Shown: in pieces, positions 8,452-16,927 of the stretch
Layout: every line of letters starts with the position of its first letter
How positions within the stretch are numbered: position 1 is the first letter of the stretch
Assembly: GCF_012767755.2 (NCBI RefSeq)
Contig: NZ_AP023189.1
Span: forward strand, 3,040,001 to 3,104,000
Direction of reading: 5' to 3'
From: Pseudomonas tohonis
Lineage (GTDB): Bacteria; Pseudomonadota; Gammaproteobacteria; Pseudomonadales; Pseudomonadaceae
DNA: 64,000 nucleotides
Made by a program: the position numbers and the translations under genes
The notes under the pieces: generated by a model
Told to the model about the DNA's origin: nothing
Databases searched by the model: none
What the model saw: only the letters and a program-made list of their open reading frames with translations

Positions 8452-9076
8452 CCCTGACCTCCTCGTCATCGGGCGTATCCCAGATCAGCCGGGGGTCGAA
8501 GCTCATCGCGGCGAGCATCGTGAACACCACCACCAGGCCGAAGAAAAGAATCCCCGCGCGCGGTTCGATCTCGCCCAGGGACTGGAACTTCACCAGCGCC
8601 GCCACCAGGGCGACCACGATCACGTCGAGCATCGACCAGTAGCCGATCAGCTCGACGAAGCGGTACAGGCCGGAGCGCTCGCGGCGCGCCCAGGTGGAGC
8701 GGCGCTGGACGGTGACCAGCAGCAGCGTGAGCACCACGAACTTGAGCCCCGGCACCGCGATGCTGGCGATGAAGATGATCAGGGCGATGTCCCAGGCGCC
8801 GTGCTGCCAGAACTCCAGCACCCCGCTCATGATGGTGCTGTCGGCGCCGTTGCCGAACAGGCTGGTGTTCATCACCGGCAGCAGGTTGGCGGGGACGTAG
8901 AACACCAGCGAGGCGAGCAGGAAGGCCCAGGTGCGGCTCAGGGAATGGGTCTTGCGCGCATGCAGTGGCGCACCGCAGCGCTCGCACCGGTGCGCGTGGT
9001 GGCTGATGTCGCAGGCCTTGCCGCAGCTGTGGCAGAGGCACAGGGCGAGCTCGCTGGCCAGCGGCGGCGTGCTCAT
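8432..9076 (-). CDS. pqiA: PqiA-like inner-membrane protein, second half
   Basis: A 214-residue protein with an N-terminal zinc-ribbon-like pair (CLCHSCGKAC and CERCGAPL) followed by four hydrophobic segments; the motif YVPANLLPVMN is characteristic of PqiA/YebS. In E. coli PqiA is one protein of about 417 residues containing two such halves. Here the halves are separate genes, as in other pseudomonads. It overlaps the upstream half by an ATGA and pqiB by 20 bp, which implies translational coupling. It probably supplies lipid to the PqiB tunnel from the inner membrane. Confidence 0.88.
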   Translation of the reverse strand: MSTPPLASELALCLCHSCGKACDISHHAHRCERCGAPLHARKTHSLSRTWAFLLASLVFYVPANLLPVMNTSLFGNGADSTIMSGVLEFWQHGAWDIALIIFIASIAVPGLKFVVLTLLLVTVQRRSTWARRERSGLYRFVELIGYWSMLDVIVVALVAALVKFQSLGEIEPRAGILFFGLVVVFTMLAAMSFDPRLIWDTPDDEEVRDERGNP

Positions 9077-9669
9077 GGCAGCACCCAGAGTTCGCGCACG
9101 TCGCGCCCGGCGATGCGGATCAGCAGCAGGGCGAGCACGGCCAGGGCGAACAGGCCGATGTGGGGGATGACCTCGAGCATGCCGGCCAGCTTGAACACCG
9201 CCACCAGCGCGCCCAGCAGGCAGACCTCGAGCATGCTCCAGGGGCGCAGGGACTCCAGCCAGCGCATGCACAGGCAAAAGCCCGGCGCGCGGCGCTGGCG
9301 CAGGCCGAAGGCGAGCACCCAGCACAGCAGCAGCAACTGGAAGAGCGGCGCGATGATGATGGAGATGGCCGCCACCAGGGCGATGAAGGTGATGGGCCCC
9401 AGGCTCAGTGCCAGCACCGAATCCCACAGCGTGGCGCTGCTCTTGAGGCCCTTCAGGCTGATGCTCATGACCGGGTAGAAGTTGGCGAATACCCAGAGCA
9501 CCAGGGCGGTGAGGCTCAGCGCCAGGCGCTGCTCGATGCTCAAACCGTTGTAGCGCTGCAGCACGCCGCCGCACCGCGAGCAGTGCGCCGTCTGGTGCCG
9601 GGCCAGCGTGAGCTTCTCGAACACGCAGTCGCAGTGCTCGCAGATGACCAACTCGTCGCGATTCGCCAT
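9073..9669 (-). CDS. pqiA: PqiA-like inner-membrane protein, first half
   Basis: A 198-residue protein with two CxxC pairs (ICEHCDC, CSRCGG), the motif VFANFYPVMS matching the ANLLPVM motif of its neighbour, and four membrane segments. GAGAGG lies just ahead of the ATG at 9669. It is first in the operon pqiA-pqiA-pqiB-pqiC, whose genes all overlap or nearly touch. The 157 bp upstream to the quinone reductase gene holds the promoter, but I see no SoxR-type or other recognisable operator there. Confidence 0.88.
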   Translation of the reverse strand: MANRDELVICEHCDCVFEKLTLARHQTAHCSRCGGVLQRYNGLSIEQRLALSLTALVLWVFANFYPVMSISLKGLKSSATLWDSVLALSLGPITFIALVAAISIIIAPLFQLLLLCWVLAFGLRQRRAPGFCLCMRWLESLRPWSMLEVCLLGALVAVFKLAGMLEVIPHIGLFALAVLALLLIRIAGRDVRELWVLP

Positions 9670-9826
9670 ACGCCTCTCTATCGAGTACCGAAGCCTTGCC
9701 GCCTGCCTCCCCGGGGCGAAGGCGGGCGGCGTCAAAGCGGAACGACACCGACAGAAGTGTGGATCAAAGAATCCCGATTGCGAGTGCGAAGGTGCAGAAA
9801 ACGCAGCGGGCCCGCGAGTCGGGGCC

Positions 9827-10531
9827 TCAGCGGATGCGCGCTTCGAAGTGGGCGTCGTAGTCGCCTGTGACGGGCATCTCCAGCGGCGCCTGCCCGTCGA
9901 TGCCGGCCAGCCGTTGGCGCCAGTCGCCGAGGATGGCGCCACGCGCCGCATCGTCCAGGTAGGGCACGTGGTAGGCGAAGAAGGGCTCCAGCACATCGAA
10001 GCCGGTGTAGCCCAGGGTGCCCTTGAGCAGCGGGCGGAAAAGCTCGCGCAGATCGTCGTGGATGCCTTCGGCGGAGAACATCCGCTCGCGCCCGCCCAGG
10101 GTGGCGCAGACCAGCGCACGCTTGCCGCGCATGCCGCCCTGGTCGAAGATCCGCCGCCCGCCGTAGAACAGGCCGGAGACGAACACGCGGTCGATCCAGC
10201 CCTTGAGGAGCGCGGGCATGGAATACCAGTAGACCGGGAAGCTGAGGATCAGCAGGTCGCAGCGCCGGACCTTGTCGATCTCCGCCTGGATGTCCGGTTG
10301 CAGAAGGCCGTGCTTCACCGCGTTGCGCTGCTCCAGGGCGTAGACCAGGTAGTCGGCATCGGCCCGTTCGGTGAAGTCCCGCTCGCTCGCCACCGGGTCG
10401 AAGCCCATGGCGTGGAGGTCGGAGACTTCCACGCTGGCGCCGAGGCCACGGAAGTGCTCGGCCGCCGCCTGGCAGAGCGCCGAGCAGAAGGACGCGGGTT
10501 CGGGATGGGCGTGCACGATCAGGACGTTCAT
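9827..10531 (-). CDS. NAD(P)H-dependent quinone oxidoreductase, flavodoxin fold (MdaB/NQO1 type)
   Basis: A 234-residue cytoplasmic flavoprotein. The start MNVLIVHAHPEPASFCSAL is the FMN/FAD-binding loop of the NQO1/KefF/MdaB family, and LLILSFPVYWYSMPALLKGWIDRVF is the family's second hallmark. Such enzymes reduce quinones with two electrons and limit redox cycling. GAGGTGCCTAT precedes the ATG. A GlxA-type regulator lies 72-103 bp upstream on the same strand and may control it; a stress-response role together with the neighbouring pqi operon is possible but inferred. Confidence 0.85.
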   Translation of the reverse strand: MNVLIVHAHPEPASFCSALCQAAAEHFRGLGASVEVSDLHAMGFDPVASERDFTERADADYLVYALEQRNAVKHGLLQPDIQAEIDKVRRCDLLILSFPVYWYSMPALLKGWIDRVFVSGLFYGGRRIFDQGGMRGKRALVCATLGGRERMFSAEGIHDDLRELFRPLLKGTLGYTGFDVLEPFFAYHVPYLDDAARGAILGDWRQRLAGIDGQAPLEMPVTGDYDAHFEARIR

Positions 10532-10634
10532 ATAGGCACCTCGGTTGGACTGGGCGCCAGGGTAGGGGGCCGGGCGCCGCCGTCACAGAGGCAAAAATGA
10601 CGCTGGATATGCGGATGCCGACAAGGGGTTCCGG

Positions 10635-11603
10635 TCAGTCGAAACGGAATTTGCGCCGATAGGCCGCCGGCGTCAGGCCGATGCGCTCGCGGAACAGGCG
10701 CACGAACGAGCTGCCGTCCTGGTAGCCCACGGCCTGGGCGATGTCCTCCACGCGCTGGTTGCCGGTTTCCAGCAGCGCCCTGGCGGCCTCGATGCGCAGG
10801 TTCTGCAGGTAGGCCAGGGGTGTCGTCTCCACGGCCTGCTGGAAGCGCCGAATCAACGTGCGCTCGCTCACCGCCAGGCGCCGCGCCAGGTCCGCCAGGC
10901 GGATGGGCTCGGCCAGGTGCCGCTCCAGGTGGTCCTGGGCCTGGCGCACCAGCGCGTCCTCGTGGGAGCGGTGCGCGAGAAGCGGCAGGAAGGGGGTCTG
11001 CAGCGTCTGGCTGACATCGATCAGCAGGCTCTTGGCGCAGCGCGCTGCCAGGGCCGCCCCGGAGTGGCGCTCGACGGTCTGGATCGATTGCAGGTGATAG
11101 GACGACAGCGCCCCGGCGCAGAACAGCCGGTCGGCCTGGGTGAGGATGGGCGCCATCTGCAGGTCCACCGCCGGGAACCAGGAGCGGAACTGCTCCTCCA
11201 GCCACCAGGTGGTGGTCGCGACCCGGCCGTCGAGCAAGCCCGTGTCGGCCAGCAGGAAGGTGCCGGTGCAGGTGGCGATCAGCTCGGCACCCATCTCCCA
11301 CTGGCGCACCAGCCACTGCGGGCGTTGCCGGTCGAGGAGGGCGCGGAAGCCGTGGTAGCCCGGGTAGTGGCACGCGGGGATGTAGACGATGTCGAAACGC
11401 TCGTCCGCCTCGGCCCGGCGGGACTTCAGCGGCAACCCGTTGCTCGCCGTGACCTGCCGCGCAGCGGAGATGAACGACCAGCTGTACTGCTCCGCCGAGC
11501 CCTGTGCGGCGAGGTGCGCATTGGCCACCTGCATGACATCGGCGAAACCGCTGACGCTGGAGGCGTAGCACTGGTCGTAGAGGTAGATGGCCGCAACGGG
11601 CAT
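10635..11603 (-). CDS. GlxA-type AraC-family transcriptional regulator (DJ-1/PfpI domain + HTH)
   Basis: A regulator of about 322 residues. The N-terminal part is a DJ-1/PfpI-like domain (VAAIYLYDQCYASSVSGFAD, DIVYIPACHYPGY, and IATCTGTFLLADTGLLDGR around the nucleophile elbow). The C-terminal 100 residues are an AraC HTH (LADLARRLAVSERTLIRRFQ, VEDIAQAVGYQDGSSFVRLFRERIGLTPAAYRR). I start it at 11603 because the 20 codons upstream (from an ATG at 11663) include rare codons and no homology-like sequence; neither start has a good ribosome site. It probably regulates the quinone reductase downstream or the divergent acetyltransferase. Confidence 0.82.
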   Translation of the reverse strand: MPVAAIYLYDQCYASSVSGFADVMQVANAHLAAQGSAEQYSWSFISAARQVTASNGLPLKSRRAEADERFDIVYIPACHYPGYHGFRALLDRQRPQWLVRQWEMGAELIATCTGTFLLADTGLLDGRVATTTWWLEEQFRSWFPAVDLQMAPILTQADRLFCAGALSSYHLQSIQTVERHSGAALAARCAKSLLIDVSQTLQTPFLPLLAHRSHEDALVRQAQDHLERHLAEPIRLADLARRLAVSERTLIRRFQQAVETTPLAYLQNLRIEAARALLETGNQRVEDIAQAVGYQDGSSFVRLFRERIGLTPAAYRRKFRFD

Positions 11604-12018
11604 GTTGGCGTTATCCGCATGGAAGGAGCGTCTTTTTACACCGATGCGCGTGGGCGTGGCCATGAGTCATCGGCCCTGCCTGTGACGATTTGAATGGAGA
11701 GTCCGGCAGGATGAACACCGTGCGCACCTCCGCGCGGTGCTTGCGGCGAATCCGAGGTGCGCGCAGCACACCCTACGTCCGGAGTGAGCGGCGGCTGCAT
11801 GCTCCGAGGTCTGGTTATGCGCTCTTCCAGGTGGCCAGAAGCAAAGCCACGCCCTGGCTCAGCCTGTCCCACTGAACCCGCATCCGCAGCCGTACCGGGC
11901 AGCCAGGTTTCGCCCTCCCTGGAACGGGATATTTACTCGAGCGCCAGGCCCCGACATAGTTCGCCCTCGGTTCGAGGACGAACCGTCCTGCCCCCCCCGA
12001 CGCCTGAAGGACTCGCGA
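11604..12018. other. Intergenic region between regulator and acetyltransferase
   Basis: I see no gene here. At about 11752-11776 there is GAGGTGCGCGCAGCACACCCTACG, in two parts GAGGTGCGCGCAGCA and CACCCTACG, which resembles the dispersed 'GGTGCGCACGGCGCACCCTACG' element of Pseudomonas spacers. The divergent promoters should lie here but no clear -35/-10 pair stands out. Confidence 0.4.
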
Positions 12019-12444
12019 ATGAATACCCGTATCGACGTGACGGCGACCCCGAGCGAGGACGACCGCGCCGCCATCCTCAAGCCCTTGCGGGCGCACAACC
12101 GGGCCAAGGCCGGCGACCCGCAGCGCGAAACGCTGGCGCTGCTGGTGCGTGACGAGCGGACCGACGAGGTGATCGGCGGGCTCTACGGGGAAATCTTCTA
12201 CCGCTGGCTGTACATCGAGCTGCTGGCCATCCCCGAGCAGGCGCGGGGGCAGGGCACGGGGTCGCAATTGATGGAAATGGCCGAACACGCGGCTCGCGAG
12301 AAGGGCTGCGTCGGTATCTGGCTGGACACCTTCGACTTCCAGGCGCCGGAGTTCTACAAGCGCCACGGCTATACCGCGTTCGGGCAGGTCGAGGACTTCC
12401 CGCCGGGGCACCGGCGTTTCTTTTTCCAGAAACGGCTGGACTGA
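12019..12444 (+). CDS. GNAT family N-acetyltransferase
   Basis: A 141-residue single-domain acetyltransferase. The acetyl-CoA pyrophosphate loop is QARGQGTGSQLM (residues about 74-85), preceded by the beta-4 strand YIELLAIPE and followed by PEFYKRHGYTAFG of motif B. The substrate cannot be predicted. It stands alone: the neighbours on both sides are on the opposite strand. A purine-rich GAAGGA stretch ahead of the ATG could bind the ribosome. Confidence 0.85.
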   Translation: MNTRIDVTATPSEDDRAAILKPLRAHNRAKAGDPQRETLALLVRDERTDEVIGGLYGEIFYRWLYIELLAIPEQARGQGTGSQLMEMAEHAAREKGCVGIWLDTFDFQAPEFYKRHGYTAFGQVEDFPPGHRRFFFQKRLD

Positions 12445-12620
12445 TGGGCAGGCGCCCTCGGTGTGATGACACGCAGCCACGGCGCCGTCCTGGCAGCCGC
12501 GAGTTCGTTACGCAGTATCGACAGTCGTGCATGGTGCAATCGCGGTAGCTTGCCGAACTGCCCCTCGCGCGATTTCGTGCTGGGCAACCGGTCGTCCGGC
12601 TGCCTGACGCGGCGGGCGGC

Positions 12621-13364
12621 TCAGCGCTTCACGCAGACGAACAGGGCGTTGCCGGAGGTGCCGTTCCAGGGGGTGATGCGTTCGTAGTCGTGCTCGAAGA
12701 CGTGCACCTCGAACTGCGGCTGCAACAGCGCCTGCAACTCGGCGAAGGTCAGGGCGACCATGGGGTGTTCGTCCTGCCAGCTCTCGGTGACCCCCGCCGT
12801 TGTCTTCTCGATGCCGAGGCGCAGTGCCTGGCGGTCGCCTTCCCCCGGGTAATGCCAGCCGGAACCGAAGGTGAACAGGCTGCCCTCGTGCTCCACGGTG
12901 TGGCGCACGAAGGAGCGGTTGTCGATCTGCCCCTTGTCCACCGTGTTGAAGCAGAACACGCCGTCCTCCGCGAGCGCGTCATGGACGCTGGCCAGGCACG
13001 CGCGTAGCTGCTGCAGATCCGGGTTGTAGTGGATGGAGTAGAGGAAGCAGGTGATCAGGTCCTGGGGTTCGTCCACCCGGAAGCTGGCCATGTCCTGCCG
13101 GCTGAACGCGGCCTCGGGGCAGCGCGCCTGGGCGATATCCAGCATCGGCTGGTTGATGTCCAGGCCGGCGCTGCGGTAGCCGAAGTCGAGGAAGTGGCGC
13201 ACATGCGGGCCGGTGCCGCAGGCGAGGTCCAGGTGCCTGCGACCCGGGTTGCCGAACAACTGCTGCAGCCGCCGCACGCTGTCGCTCTGTGCGCGGTAGT
13301 CGATGTCGGCGCACATCAGGTCGTAGTAGTGGGACAGGTCGGTGTACAGCGCGTTGGAGGACAT
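12621..13364 (-). CDS. Class I SAM-dependent methyltransferase
   Basis: A protein of about 247 residues (260 if an ATG at 13403 is used). Motif I is HLDLACGTGPHVRHFL, with the acidic residue at the end of beta 2 in SAGLDINQPML; ITCFLYSIHYNPD is the post-I/II region. The family begins near YTDLSHYYDLM, which favours the start at 13364; neither start has a clear ribosome site. It directly follows the disrupted gene 13410-13888, so the two were probably co-transcribed. Substrate unknown. Confidence 0.82.
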   Translation of the reverse strand: MSSNALYTDLSHYYDLMCADIDYRAQSDSVRRLQQLFGNPGRRHLDLACGTGPHVRHFLDFGYRSAGLDINQPMLDIAQARCPEAAFSRQDMASFRVDEPQDLITCFLYSIHYNPDLQQLRACLASVHDALAEDGVFCFNTVDKGQIDNRSFVRHTVEHEGSLFTFGSGWHYPGEGDRQALRLGIEKTTAGVTESWQDEHPMVALTFAELQALLQPQFEVHVFEHDYERITPWNGTSGNALFVCVKR

Positions 13365-13409
13365 AGGCGGCCAGAGGGGGTCGATGGAGTGTCGGCGCGG
13401 CATGGTACT

Positions 13410-13888
13410 TCAGCGGCGCGAATTCCTCTCCTGCAGGATGGCCGAGGCCTGGTTATAGGCGGTCTGGAAGGCGTCGCTGTCCATCCATTCCAGGGCCGTA
13501 TCCGGGTCTTCACCGTGGAAGAGGTCCCGGTAGGTCGTCAGCAGCGCCATGAGGAAATTGATCGCCGAGTCCGGCGCCTGCTCCGCCAGCACCCGTTCCA
13601 GCACCGGGTACTGGAGGAATACCACGCACATCGCCAGCAGGCTGATGCGCTCGCCGTACCTCATCATCCGGAACAGGTCGTCGTAGTCCGCCGGGTTGAA
13701 ACCATTCTCTTCGATGTCCTTGAAATCGAAGGTGTCCAGGTCGATCAGCACCCCGTGAACGGCTCGTTGATCAGCGGGTCGGCCAGCAGAGGATGCAGGG
13801 CGGTGGTCCTGGGTTTCCCCGAGCGGTTCTGTTTCGCCTTGGCTTTGGCTCGCTGGACCCGTTTTCACTGTTTGTCGGCGGATGCCAT
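13410..13888 (-). pseudogene. Hypothetical protein gene interrupted by a stop codon and a one-base frameshift
   Basis: The ATG at 13888 has an excellent AGGAG seven bases upstream and starts MASADKQ, but codon eight is TGA (13867-13865). The same frame then runs on with well-biased codons through a basic stretch KRVQRAKAKAKQNR up to LADPLINEPFTG, and stops again. The conserved-looking body (VLIDLDTFDFKDIEENGF ... to 13410) is in the next frame. Adding one G to the four-G run at 13754-13751 would join the two frames exactly. An open frame from 13931 covers the body, but its first third has poor third-position bias and no ribosome site. I read this as one gene with a nonsense change plus a frameshift (or two sequence errors). 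Function unknown; no membrane or signal features. Confidence 0.65.
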
Positions 13889-13985
13889 GAGTGGACTCCT
13901 CATTGGGTGTGACTGTGTTCGTTTGGCGCAATGCTCATCCGGCCCGGGTCGAGCGCCTGGGCTTCATGCCTGTTGGCTGGGGCCT

Positions 13986-14675
13986 TCAGTGAATCGTGGG
14001 GAAGCGCTCCTTCACCAGCATCTCGGCCTGGTAGGCCATCTGGTCGAGCAGGCGGTCGCGTTTGCTCTCGGCCTCGCTCAGGGCCTTCTTGCCGTGCTGC
14101 TGAACCAGGTAGGCGTGGATCTGCCGCACTTCTCTGGACTCGAATATCGGCGCGAGGTTCTGTACCGCCACCATGCCGTTGGAGCGATGGGCGCGTGTGT
14201 TCAGCAGGACATGCGGCCCCTGCGCGGCCAGCACGCGCAAGCCCATCGCCTCGAAGACCGGCGCCTTGCCGGCCGTGCAGGCCACCTCGACATGGGGGCG
14301 CTGCTCGATCACGCGCTGCAGCATGGCCCGGGCGATGCCGTTCCGACGGTGGCTGGCCTGGACGGCCAGATAGGCCAGCGTGGCGGCCTCGGCATCGTCC
14401 TGGCTCGGCAGGTACAAGGCGAAGCCGCGAACCTGGGACGGGTCTTCATCGTCCAGGGCCAGGACCAGGCGTGCGGTGCTGGCCAGGGTGGCGTCCATGG
14501 CCTGCAGGTACAGGTGCACCTCGTAGCCGATCACGTACTGGTACAGCTGATAGAGCGGGTTGCTGGGCGTCAGCGACACCGGGCTGATGTCGCTGAAGTA
14601 GTCCACCACCATCTGCAGCACCTGGTTCTTCAGGGATTCGGGCGGCGGTGTGTCCAGGTGTACGAGGGTGAACAT
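13986..14675 (-). CDS. GNAT family N-acetyltransferase
   Basis: A 229-residue protein. The GNAT core lies in the middle: AYLAVQASHRRNGIARAMLQRVIEQ contains the R-x-x-G-I-A acetyl-CoA loop. An N-terminal part of about 70 residues and a charged helical C-terminus (HGKKALSEAESKRDRLLDQMAYQAEML) flank it, so it is longer than a minimal GNAT. It is followed by the disrupted gene on the same strand about 97 bp away. The target is unknown. Confidence 0.8.
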   Translation of the reverse strand: MFTLVHLDTPPPESLKNQVLQMVVDYFSDISPVSLTPSNPLYQLYQYVIGYEVHLYLQAMDATLASTARLVLALDDEDPSQVRGFALYLPSQDDAEAATLAYLAVQASHRRNGIARAMLQRVIEQRPHVEVACTAGKAPVFEAMGLRVLAAQGPHVLLNTRAHRSNGMVAVQNLAPIFESREVRQIHAYLVQQHGKKALSEAESKRDRLLDQMAYQAEMLVKERFPTIH

Positions 14676-14992
14676 GGTGAAGCGGGCTCCGGGCGTGCCC
14701 GATCCGGGGAATCGGCGCGGGCGACATTGTAGCGCCGGAGCGCGTGTTCGCCGCCCCTGCCCGAGCGTTTTTCAAGCACATGCATTCGAGCCGGGAGGGA
14801 CGCAAATTGAAACGACGCCTTCTCATGCGTCGTCGAACTCACCCGCATCGGCCGCTACCTGATCTCGACGGACCGCAAGAATGTGGCAGCAGAACTGATA
14901 AGCCGACCGCGAACATCACTTCCGGCCGAGCGGAAATTGCAGCGCAACGACTAGACTCAGCACATCGTCATGACCCTACAGGAGGGGTTCGT
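14676..14992. other. Intergenic region upstream of the CigR-like gene
   Basis: No convincing gene is seen. An inverted repeat TTCCG-N6-CGGAA lies at 14920-14935 within the likely promoter region of the CigR-like gene. Its meaning is unknown. Confidence 0.35.
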
Positions 14993-15433
14993 ATGTCCAG
15001 GCTCAATACATTGCTGTCGGCGCTTCTCGGAGGGGCCCTGATCATCGCGGCCCCCGCGATGGCCGACCCGGGAAACGGCAAGGGCAACAAGCACGACAAG
15101 GGCGGCCAGCATGGCAGCCAGGGGCACCAGGGACAGGGCGGGGGTAATGACTGGCAGGGTGGCCCGAGCGTCGATATCGGTGGCGTGAGGATCATCCTCG
15201 ATGACAACCGTGGCTACTGGAGCCCCGGCCCCTCGCTGCCGCCGGGCATCCAGAAGAACCTGGCGCGCGGCAAGCCGCTTCCGCCCGGCATTGCCAAGAA
15301 GCTCGACAGCCGGCTGCTCGGCAGGCTTCCCCATTACGAGGGCTACGAGTGGCAGCAGGCCGGTACGGATCTGTTGCTGATCGCCATCGCCACGGGCGTG
15401 ATCCAGGAAGTGCTGCACGGGGTACTGGACTGA
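14993..15433 (+). CDS. CigR/RcnB-like exported protein
   Basis: A 146-residue protein with a signal peptide (MSRLNTLLSALLGGALIIAAPAMA), a Gly/His/Lys/Gln-rich low-complexity linker (residues about 25-55), and a C-terminal domain carrying the repeated LPPGIxKxL motif (SLPPGIQKNLARGKPLPPGIAKKL) and a final hydrophobic helix (TDLLLIAIATGVIQEVLHGV). This layout matches proteins annotated as anti-virulence regulator CigR family / RcnB domain. AGGAGG lies nine bases before the ATG, which decides the start against a longer open frame. Periplasmic or inner-membrane location; role inferred only by family name. Confidence 0.8.
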   Translation: MSRLNTLLSALLGGALIIAAPAMADPGNGKGNKHDKGGQHGSQGHQGQGGGNDWQGGPSVDIGGVRIILDDNRGYWSPGPSLPPGIQKNLARGKPLPPGIAKKLDSRLLGRLPHYEGYEWQQAGTDLLLIAIATGVIQEVLHGVLD

Positions 15434-15445
15434 CCCCGCCCTCGC

Positions 15446-16192
15446 TCAACGCTCGGCAGGCGATTCGTAGCGGCGCCGGATGCGCCCCAGCTCGCCCGAG
15501 CGCCGCAGCTGCTCCAGCACGCGGGCCCAGGCGTCGATCAGCGCGTCGTCGCAATCGCGGCTGAAGGCGATGTACAGGGATGAGCGATAGACCTCGACGG
15601 GCACCCGGCGCAGGGTGCCCGGCGCGATGCCCAGCTGGCGGCTGTAGTAGCTAACGCCCGCGTCGGTGTCGCCGATGATCAACTCGGTTCGCCTGGCCAG
15701 CAGCATGCGGTAGAGCTGCTGGCTTTCGGCTGCGCTCTTGTCGAGGTTGGTGAAGCCGAGCGACTCCAGCACCCTCGGCACCAGGCCGTCGTGGCGGGTG
15801 GTGAGGCGCGGCGCATGCATCAGCTGCTCCAGGGAATTCACCGGGACGGGGGCATCGGCCAACTGGTAGGGATGGATGGACTCTTCGACGATAGGCCCGA
15901 CCCACTTGTACAACGGCTCCCGGTCCGGCGTGCGGAACATCGAGTACATGATGGTCCCGGGGCGGGTCTGCAGCATGTGGGCGGCGCGCATGCTGGGCGC
16001 TACCGCGATCTCGAAGTCGTCCCCGGTGCGCGCCATGATGGCCCGCACGACCTCCGTGGCCATGCCGGTCAACTGGCCGTTTTCCAGGTAGTTGTAGGGC
16101 GCCCACTCTTCGGTGACGACCTGGTATCGCTCGGCCCTGGCCGTGGTGCCGAGCACGAGGCAGAGCAGCGCTGCAGTAAAGACCGACTTCAC
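15446..16192 (-). CDS. Periplasmic amino-acid-type substrate-binding protein (SBP family 3)
   Basis: A 248-residue protein with a GTG start (AGG eight bases upstream) and a clear signal peptide (MKSVFTAALLCLVLGTTARA). The mature start EWAPYNYLENGQLTGMATEVVRAIM is the SBP family 3 signature. No ABC permease or ATPase gene is adjacent, so it is an orphan binding protein; similar orphan proteins in Pseudomonas are annotated simply as transporter substrate-binding domain proteins. It converges on the CigR-like gene with only 12 bp between stops. Confidence 0.85.
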   Translation of the reverse strand: MKSVFTAALLCLVLGTTARAERYQVVTEEWAPYNYLENGQLTGMATEVVRAIMARTGDDFEIAVAPSMRAAHMLQTRPGTIMYSMFRTPDREPLYKWVGPIVEESIHPYQLADAPVPVNSLEQLMHAPRLTTRHDGLVPRVLESLGFTNLDKSAAESQQLYRMLLARRTELIIGDTDAGVSYYSRQLGIAPGTLRRVPVEVYRSSLYIAFSRDCDDALIDAWARVLEQLRRSGELGRIRRRYESPAER

Positions 16193-16340
16193 ATGTTCTG
16201 CCTGGGGACTGGGGCTGTTCGGGGGTGGGAATCGGGGGCGAGCATAGCCGCAGTATCACGCCGGGTGCACCCGAAAAAACCGAACGCTGCACGAGCCGCC
16301 GGGGCGATACGGCGTTGCCTGGCTCGCAGCCGGCGGGTGG

Positions 16341-16703
16341 TTATTCCAGATGCTCCGGCTTCACCGGCTCGCCGTACTGGACGTTCAGTTGCTCCCGCAC
16401 ATCCGCGAACATCGCGTCGTAGTGCTTGTGCATCGAGCCGATGCTGCTCAGGGCCTTGGGAATGCCGTACTTCTCGGCGATCTTGGTCACGTTGCTGGCG
16501 AAGTTGTAGGCCAGGTCCTTGGGCAGGAAGAAGGTCTCCTTGAGGTCCTTGCCCATGATGCTGCCGTGCAGGGTGAAGAGCATGCCCTTGCCTTCCTTCG
16601 GGTCCTGGGAGACTTGGTATTCGATGCACAGGTCGTAGCTCACATCGTGCTCGTTCAGTGCATGGCGCTCGATGTGCAGGCGACCGGGTTCGAACGTGGC
16701 CAT
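16341..16703 (-). CDS. DUF5064 family protein, copy 2
   Basis: A 120-residue paralogue of 5767-6129; 12 differences in 120 residues by hand count, most of them in the last 35. The start at 16703 (MATFEPGRLHIERH) has TAAGGAGAAG upstream; a longer frame to 16757 is not supported. Similarity does not extend into the flanks, so the duplicated unit is the gene itself. Function unknown. Confidence 0.87.
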   Translation of the reverse strand: MATFEPGRLHIERHALNEHDVSYDLCIEYQVSQDPKEGKGMLFTLHGSIMGKDLKETFFLPKDLAYNFASNVTKIAEKYGIPKALSSIGSMHKHYDAMFADVREQLNVQYGEPVKPEHLE

Positions 16704-16927
16704 GGGGTTCTTCTCCTTAAGAGGCGGGTTGCCGGCTGCGGGCGGGGCGTCGGTCATTGAACGCTAGTTTGTCTTCGGGCTTTGTAAAGCGGGCTTCCCG
16801 GCGTGGCGCACGGGTGCGATTGCCGGCCCACTGGCATTCGTCGACAGGCGAAAACGGGCTTTTTGTGCTTGTTTGAATCACTGGGTGGCGGCCTCGTGGT
16901 GAGGCCCCTGGCAGGGGAGCCGAGGGA

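Noticed and set aside
13410..13931. Intact 173-residue protein starting at 13931
   Set aside because: The first 60 codons have poor third-position bias and no ribosome site, whereas the neighbouring frame has both; a disrupted gene explains the data better.
16704..16927. Anr box before the ArcD-like gene
   Set aside because: No TTGAT-N4-ATCAA sequence is present, and arcABC genes are not linked.
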